Shown here: in pieces, positions 61,231-64,000 of the stretch
Numbering within the stretch: position 1 is the first letter of the stretch
How the letters are laid out: every line of letters begins with the position of its first letter
Source of the DNA: Fibrobacter sp. UWB15
GTDB taxonomy: Bacteria; Fibrobacterota; Fibrobacteria; Fibrobacterales; Fibrobacteraceae
Length of the DNA stretch: 64,000 nt
NCBI RefSeq assembly: GCF_900177705.1
Contig: NZ_FXBA01000003.1
Coordinates: 1-64,000, forward strand
Direction: 5' to 3'
Position numbers and translations under genes: made by a program
Notes under the pieces: model-generated
What the model was told of the DNA's origin: nothing
Databases searched by the model: none
What the model saw: the letters and a program-made list of their open reading frames with translations, nothing else

Positions 61231-61262
61231 GCATTTTAAAAAAGCCCCATTTGTAATTAAAA

Positions 61263-61904
61263 TTAATTGACAAAGCGGAACTCCTTTGTGGCCTTTTGTG
61301 CCACGGGGAATCCGCCCAACTGCGCCGGGCTAAACTTCCACTGTCTTACAGCCTTCAAGGCTTCGTTATCAAATCCATAGCCGGGCGGGTCCTGCGTTAA
61401 CACCTGAGCCTGCGCCACGTCGCCATACACATCGATCACAATCAAGACTTTCACGTAACCCGAAACGCCCATGCGTTTTGCCTTTTCGGGGAACTTGGGC
61501 TGAATTTCACGCAAAACTTGAGCCTGTTCGTCCACTTCGCCCGCTTCGTACACCACGTTTTCCATGGAGCCCGTCCCCACGGCCACACCATCGCCGGCGG
61601 CACCGCGGGCAAGCGACAAGTCCATCTGGAAATTCTGACTGCGGGACACTCCCATGTTCGAGGTAATCTTGAACGGGTTCGGATTCACAATCGTACGAAT
61701 CACCTTCTGCTTGACTTCGGGCTTCTTTTCGCTCACCAGGACTTCGACTTCGGTCACGGCCTCAAGTTCCGTTTCTCCTTTCACGCCCTTGTCCGACATC
61801 AGCGCATTGATTACGGGGATAGCAAGGAAGAATACCGCACTCACGACAAAGGAGAGCACCAGCGCAATCGGGTAACGGAGATATTTTCCAACAAAATCAA
61901 GCAT
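61263..61904 (-). CDS. tonB: TonB family energy transducer
   Basis: This 213-residue protein has one N-terminal membrane helix (YPIALVLSFVVSAVFFLAIP), a short periplasmic linker with Lys/Glu/Pro and the TonB C-terminal domain (YVKVLIVIDVYGDVAQAQVL through VRQWKFSPAQ). It lacks the long Pro-rich spacer of classical TonB, as in TonB2-type proteins. It passes force from ExbBD to outer-membrane receptors. It follows exbD across a paired heptad array; the start has no clear Shine-Dalgarno. Confidence 0.88.
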   Translation of the reverse strand: MLDFVGKYLRYPIALVLSFVVSAVFFLAIPVINALMSDKGVKGETELEAVTEVEVLVSEKKPEVKQKVIRTIVNPNPFKITSNMGVSRSQNFQMDLSLARGAAGDGVAVGTGSMENVVYEAGEVDEQAQVLREIQPKFPEKAKRMGVSGYVKVLIVIDVYGDVAQAQVLTQDPPGYGFDNEALKAVRQWKFSPAQLGGFPVAQKATKEFRFVN

Positions 61905-61911
61905 AGATCAG

Positions 61912-61969
61912 TTAGAAGTAGGAAGTAGGAAGTAGGAAGTTTTTACGCTGTCTACTGCCTACTGTCTAT
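61912..61969. repeat. paired heptad arrays forming a hairpin, exbD-tonB gap
   Basis: On the plus strand TTAGAAG and three TAGGAAG units (61912-61939) are followed by an eight-base spacer and CTGTCTA, CTGCCTA, CTGTCTA (61948-61968). In transcript sense a GTAGACA array just after the exbD stop can pair with the CTTCCTA array before tonB. Confidence 0.92.
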
Positions 61970-62377
61970 TCATTCCCCCTCCTTATTTGCCGAAATGGAG
62001 ACTTTGCGGACTTTGGCGAGGTTGCATTCATCGAGAATATCCACCACCACACCATTGGGGGCATCGCGGTCGCTCACGATAATCACCGGGCGGTCAGGGG
62101 CTTCGGCCATCATCTGGCGGAGCACCGTGTTAAGCGTCGACAGATTCACCTGCGTTTCGTTAATGTGAATCGTGCCTTGGCGCGTCACGCCAATCAAAAT
62201 GCTTTCCTTAGCCAGTTCCTTGGCAGAACTGGCCTTGGGTTTTGTCACATCCACGCCTGTTTCGCGCGTGAAAGTCGACGTCACAATAAAGAAGATAAGC
62301 AGGATAAATACCATGTCTAGCATGGGGGAAACATCGACCCTGCCGGCCTCCTGCGAACGTTTACGAATAAAACTCAT
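61970..62377 (-). CDS. exbD: ExbD/TolR family biopolymer transport protein
   Basis: This 135-residue protein has a single membrane helix with the essential Asp in SPMLDMVFILLIFFIVTSTF and a periplasmic domain with VIIVSDRDAPNGVVVDILDE. It forms the proton channel with ExbB. Its start overlaps the exbB stop by 4 bp (ATGA). Confidence 0.92.
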   Translation of the reverse strand: MSFIRKRSQEAGRVDVSPMLDMVFILLIFFIVTSTFTRETGVDVTKPKASSAKELAKESILIGVTRQGTIHINETQVNLSTLNTVLRQMMAEAPDRPVIIVSDRDAPNGVVVDILDECNLAKVRKVSISANKEGE

Positions 62378-63030
62378 TTTTCCTCCGATTTATTTGCAAA
62401 TACGTAGGATTCATATTTCAAAGCTTCGCTCCAGGCAATTTCTTCTACTTTTTCGACCTTGCTCGCCAAGAAGTTGTAAGCCAACATCAAGGGGAAGGCA
62501 ACCAAAAGGCCCGCCTGGGTCGTCAGGAGCGCTTCGGAAATGCCGTCTGCCATAAGCACCGGATTGCCGAAACCGAAAAGCTGAATGGACTTGAAGGTAT
62601 GCACCATCCCAGACACCGTTCCCAAAAGTCCAAGCAATGGGGCAATGGCAGCGCAAGTCGAAATGGTCTTGAGGCCCTTCGACAAATTGACCGATATGCG
62701 GTGACGGGTCGCTTCCATGGCATTGCGAACTGCCACGGGGCCTTGATCCTTGTGGTTACGGATATCCGATGCGAGCGCATAGAAGTAGCCGAAACGGCGA
62801 CGTTCCAGCTTTTTAAAGGCAGCCTCTTCGCCGCTTTTCTGCAGCGTTTTCCAGAAGCCGCCCAAGCCGTTAATGCGACTTCCCTTCAGCATAAAATAGT
62901 AGCCGTAACGTTCAATCATCAAAAACCAGCCGAACCAGCCCAACGCAAACAGCGGGGCCAGCACCCAGCCACCCCTGAACAGGATGCCAAATACTGCTTC
63001 CAGTATGGAATTTTGATCGACCGGAGCCAA
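62374..63030 (-). CDS. exbB: ExbB/TolQ/MotA family proton channel protein
   Basis: This 218-residue protein has three membrane helices and the core ISTCAAIAPLLGLLGTVSGM, followed by GISEALLTTQAGLLVAFPLM. It is the second ExbB-type protein of a TonB2-type cluster and pairs with the ExbD next to it. Only 1 bp separates it from the TtpC-like gene. Confidence 0.92.
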   Translation of the reverse strand: MAPVDQNSILEAVFGILFRGGWVLAPLFALGWFGWFLMIERYGYYFMLKGSRINGLGGFWKTLQKSGEEAAFKKLERRRFGYFYALASDIRNHKDQGPVAVRNAMEATRHRISVNLSKGLKTISTCAAIAPLLGLLGTVSGMVHTFKSIQLFGFGNPVLMADGISEALLTTQAGLLVAFPLMLAYNFLASKVEKVEEIAWSEALKYESYVFANKSEEK

Positions 63031-63031
63031 A

Positions 63032-64000
63032 TTAGTCTTCCTTGACCGATTCGTTAATCCAAAGGGCGTTCAACACGGCAAGGCCGGCAGCTTCCATGCG
63101 GCCACGCAAAGCATCGGCGCGGTTCGTAAGGAAGGTGTGCAGCAACTGCAGCGGAATGGCTACAATCAAGCCCGCTTCCGTCGTCACGAGGGCAATAGAA
63201 ATACCGCCAGCCAAAAGTTTCGGGTCAGAAGTACCATGCATGGTAATGACATCGAAAAGTTCGATCATTCCCATCACGGTACCCAAAAGGCCAAGCAACG
63301 GAGCCGTTGCCGCAAACACGGAAATCCAGGAAAGTCCCATTTCGATTTTCGGCGATTCCGCCGCAAAAACTTCTTCCAAGGCCTTTTCTGCAGAAGCGCG
63401 ATTCGGGTAATTCTTGGAAAGCACCGTGCGCAGCACCTTGCCCACCTTACCGTGGAGTTTCGAGGACAGATTGCGGGCAGTAGCCACATCGCCCTTTTCC
63501 AAAGCCTTGATGCAACGTCTGGTCGAAAGTCCACCAAAACCGGCGACAACCAACCAGATAAGGCGCCACAGCACAATCAAAAGACCGAGGCCGAAAAGCG
63601 TCGCAATCGGATACATCAAGATCCCGCCGTTCTTGAAGAACACCTTGAGGTCATCCTTCCAAGTGGTTTCCTGGTGGTTCGCCATTTCAGAAGAAAGTTC
63701 GGTACTGAGGAGTACATCCACCGGCACCATGACGTATGCGGAATCTTTCGCTTCGGCAAAGGCCTTGCTGATTTCAGACTTCGTATCGGGAGTCAAATTT
63801 TCTTGCCAGCTGAACACGCGCTTCTTTTCGCCAGCCACCGGGAGCATCAATGCCGCCGGATGCAAGCCGTTGATATCGACTGCGTTTGCCATTTGCATGG
63901 CATAGAGGCCGCCCAAGCGCATGCGGTCGCCCTGGGCGACAGAAGAACCGAACACCAGTTCAGCCTTCTCTACGCCGCTTTCGCGGGTAAATTCCATTTC
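63032..64000 (-). CDS. MotA/TolQ/ExbB protein with long N-terminal domain (TtpC-like), partial
   Basis: The frame is open to the right edge of the window, so the start is missing; at least 322 residues are visible. A periplasmic N-terminal part (GEKKRVFSWQENLTPDTKSE) is followed by a membrane helix (LMYPIATLFGLGLLIVLWRLI) and the ExbB core (FAATAPLLGLLGTVMGMIEL, GGISIALVTTEAGLIVAIPL). In Vibrio TonB2 systems TtpC has the same layout and lies between a DUF3450 gene and exbB2. A DUF3450 gene is therefore expected just beyond the window. Confidence 0.88.
   Translation of the reverse strand, partial: EMEFTRESGVEKAELVFGSSVAQGDRMRLGGLYAMQMANAVDINGLHPAALMLPVAGEKKRVFSWQENLTPDTKSEISKAFAEAKDSAYVMVPVDVLLSTELSSEMANHQETTWKDDLKVFFKNGGILMYPIATLFGLGLLIVLWRLIWLVVAGFGGLSTRRCIKALEKGDVATARNLSSKLHGKVGKVLRTVLSKNYPNRASAEKALEEVFAAESPKIEMGLSWISVFAATAPLLGLLGTVMGMIELFDVITMHGTSDPKLLAGGISIALVTTEAGLIVAIPLQLLHTFLTNRADALRGRMEAAGLAVLNALWINESVKED

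Overview
The window reads like a chromosome segment of a Gram-negative, Fibrobacter-like bacterium (phylum Fibrobacterota). This is inferred from the many lipoproteins with CGDSSS-type starts, the outer-membrane proteins, LolCD and TonB machinery, the codon style, and the dispersed 7-bp intergenic repeats (GTAGGAA/GTAGACA). No 16S rRNA is present, so the phylum is an inference.

Layout. (1) 1-1015: a decayed IS3-family transposase, cut at its left end and carrying an amber stop, whose right end interrupts the tail of another gene. (2) 1087-12992: a Wzx/Wzy-type surface polysaccharide locus, all on the minus strand. It has a DegT aminotransferase, an initiating sugar transferase, five glycosyltransferase or pyruvyl transferase genes, an EpsG-like polymerase, a flippase, an SDR, an acyltransferase and an O-acetyltransferase broken at a run of ten G. 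The part below about 10.2 kb is much more AT-rich than the rest and looks imported. (3) 13.1-14.9 kb: an accessory island with an RHH antitoxin, the relic of its toxin, and an Rpn-type nuclease gene between two 57-bp direct repeats. (4) 14.9-40.6 kb: mostly housekeeping genes (greB, tatD, an EAL protein, tRNA-Glu, a PpiD-like PPIase, nadB, a Ser/Thr kinase, cvpA, a deaminase, a diguanylate cyclase, hisD, cimA, a tyrosine autokinase, adk, clpC, lolDC, lysS, a SprT-like zincin, a YkgJ protein). (5) 40.7-49.5 kb: a lipoprotein plus outer-membrane protein pair, then a tight six-gene operon built around a MotA/ZorA-like and a MotB/ZorB-like protein with four unrecognised partners, then tadA. (6) 49.6-57.7 kb: tetrapyrrole genes (NirJ/Ahb-like radical SAM, hemL, hemB, a CbiX-SirC fusion, a CobA-HemD fusion) mixed with two lipoproteins. 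(7) 57.7-64.0 kb: an unknown helical protein, an MFS transporter, and a TonB2-type cluster (TPR, TonB, ExbD, ExbB, TtpC-like) running off the right edge.

The most unusual signals are two. First, arrays of 7-bp repeats fill nine gaps between co-directional genes, often running flush from the stop codon of one gene to the start codon of the next. In one gap a four-helix-bundle (23S rRNA intervening-sequence type) gene sits exactly between a GTAGACA-sense array and a complementary CTTCCTA-sense array, the arrangement of an rRNA intervening sequence but inside a protein-coding operon; three other gaps look like versions without the gene. Second, the MotAB/ZorAB-like operon at 43.5-49.0 kb has unknown cytoplasmic, periplasmic and lipoprotein partners and none of the known Zorya effectors.

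All functions are read from motifs and family memory; no database search was run.
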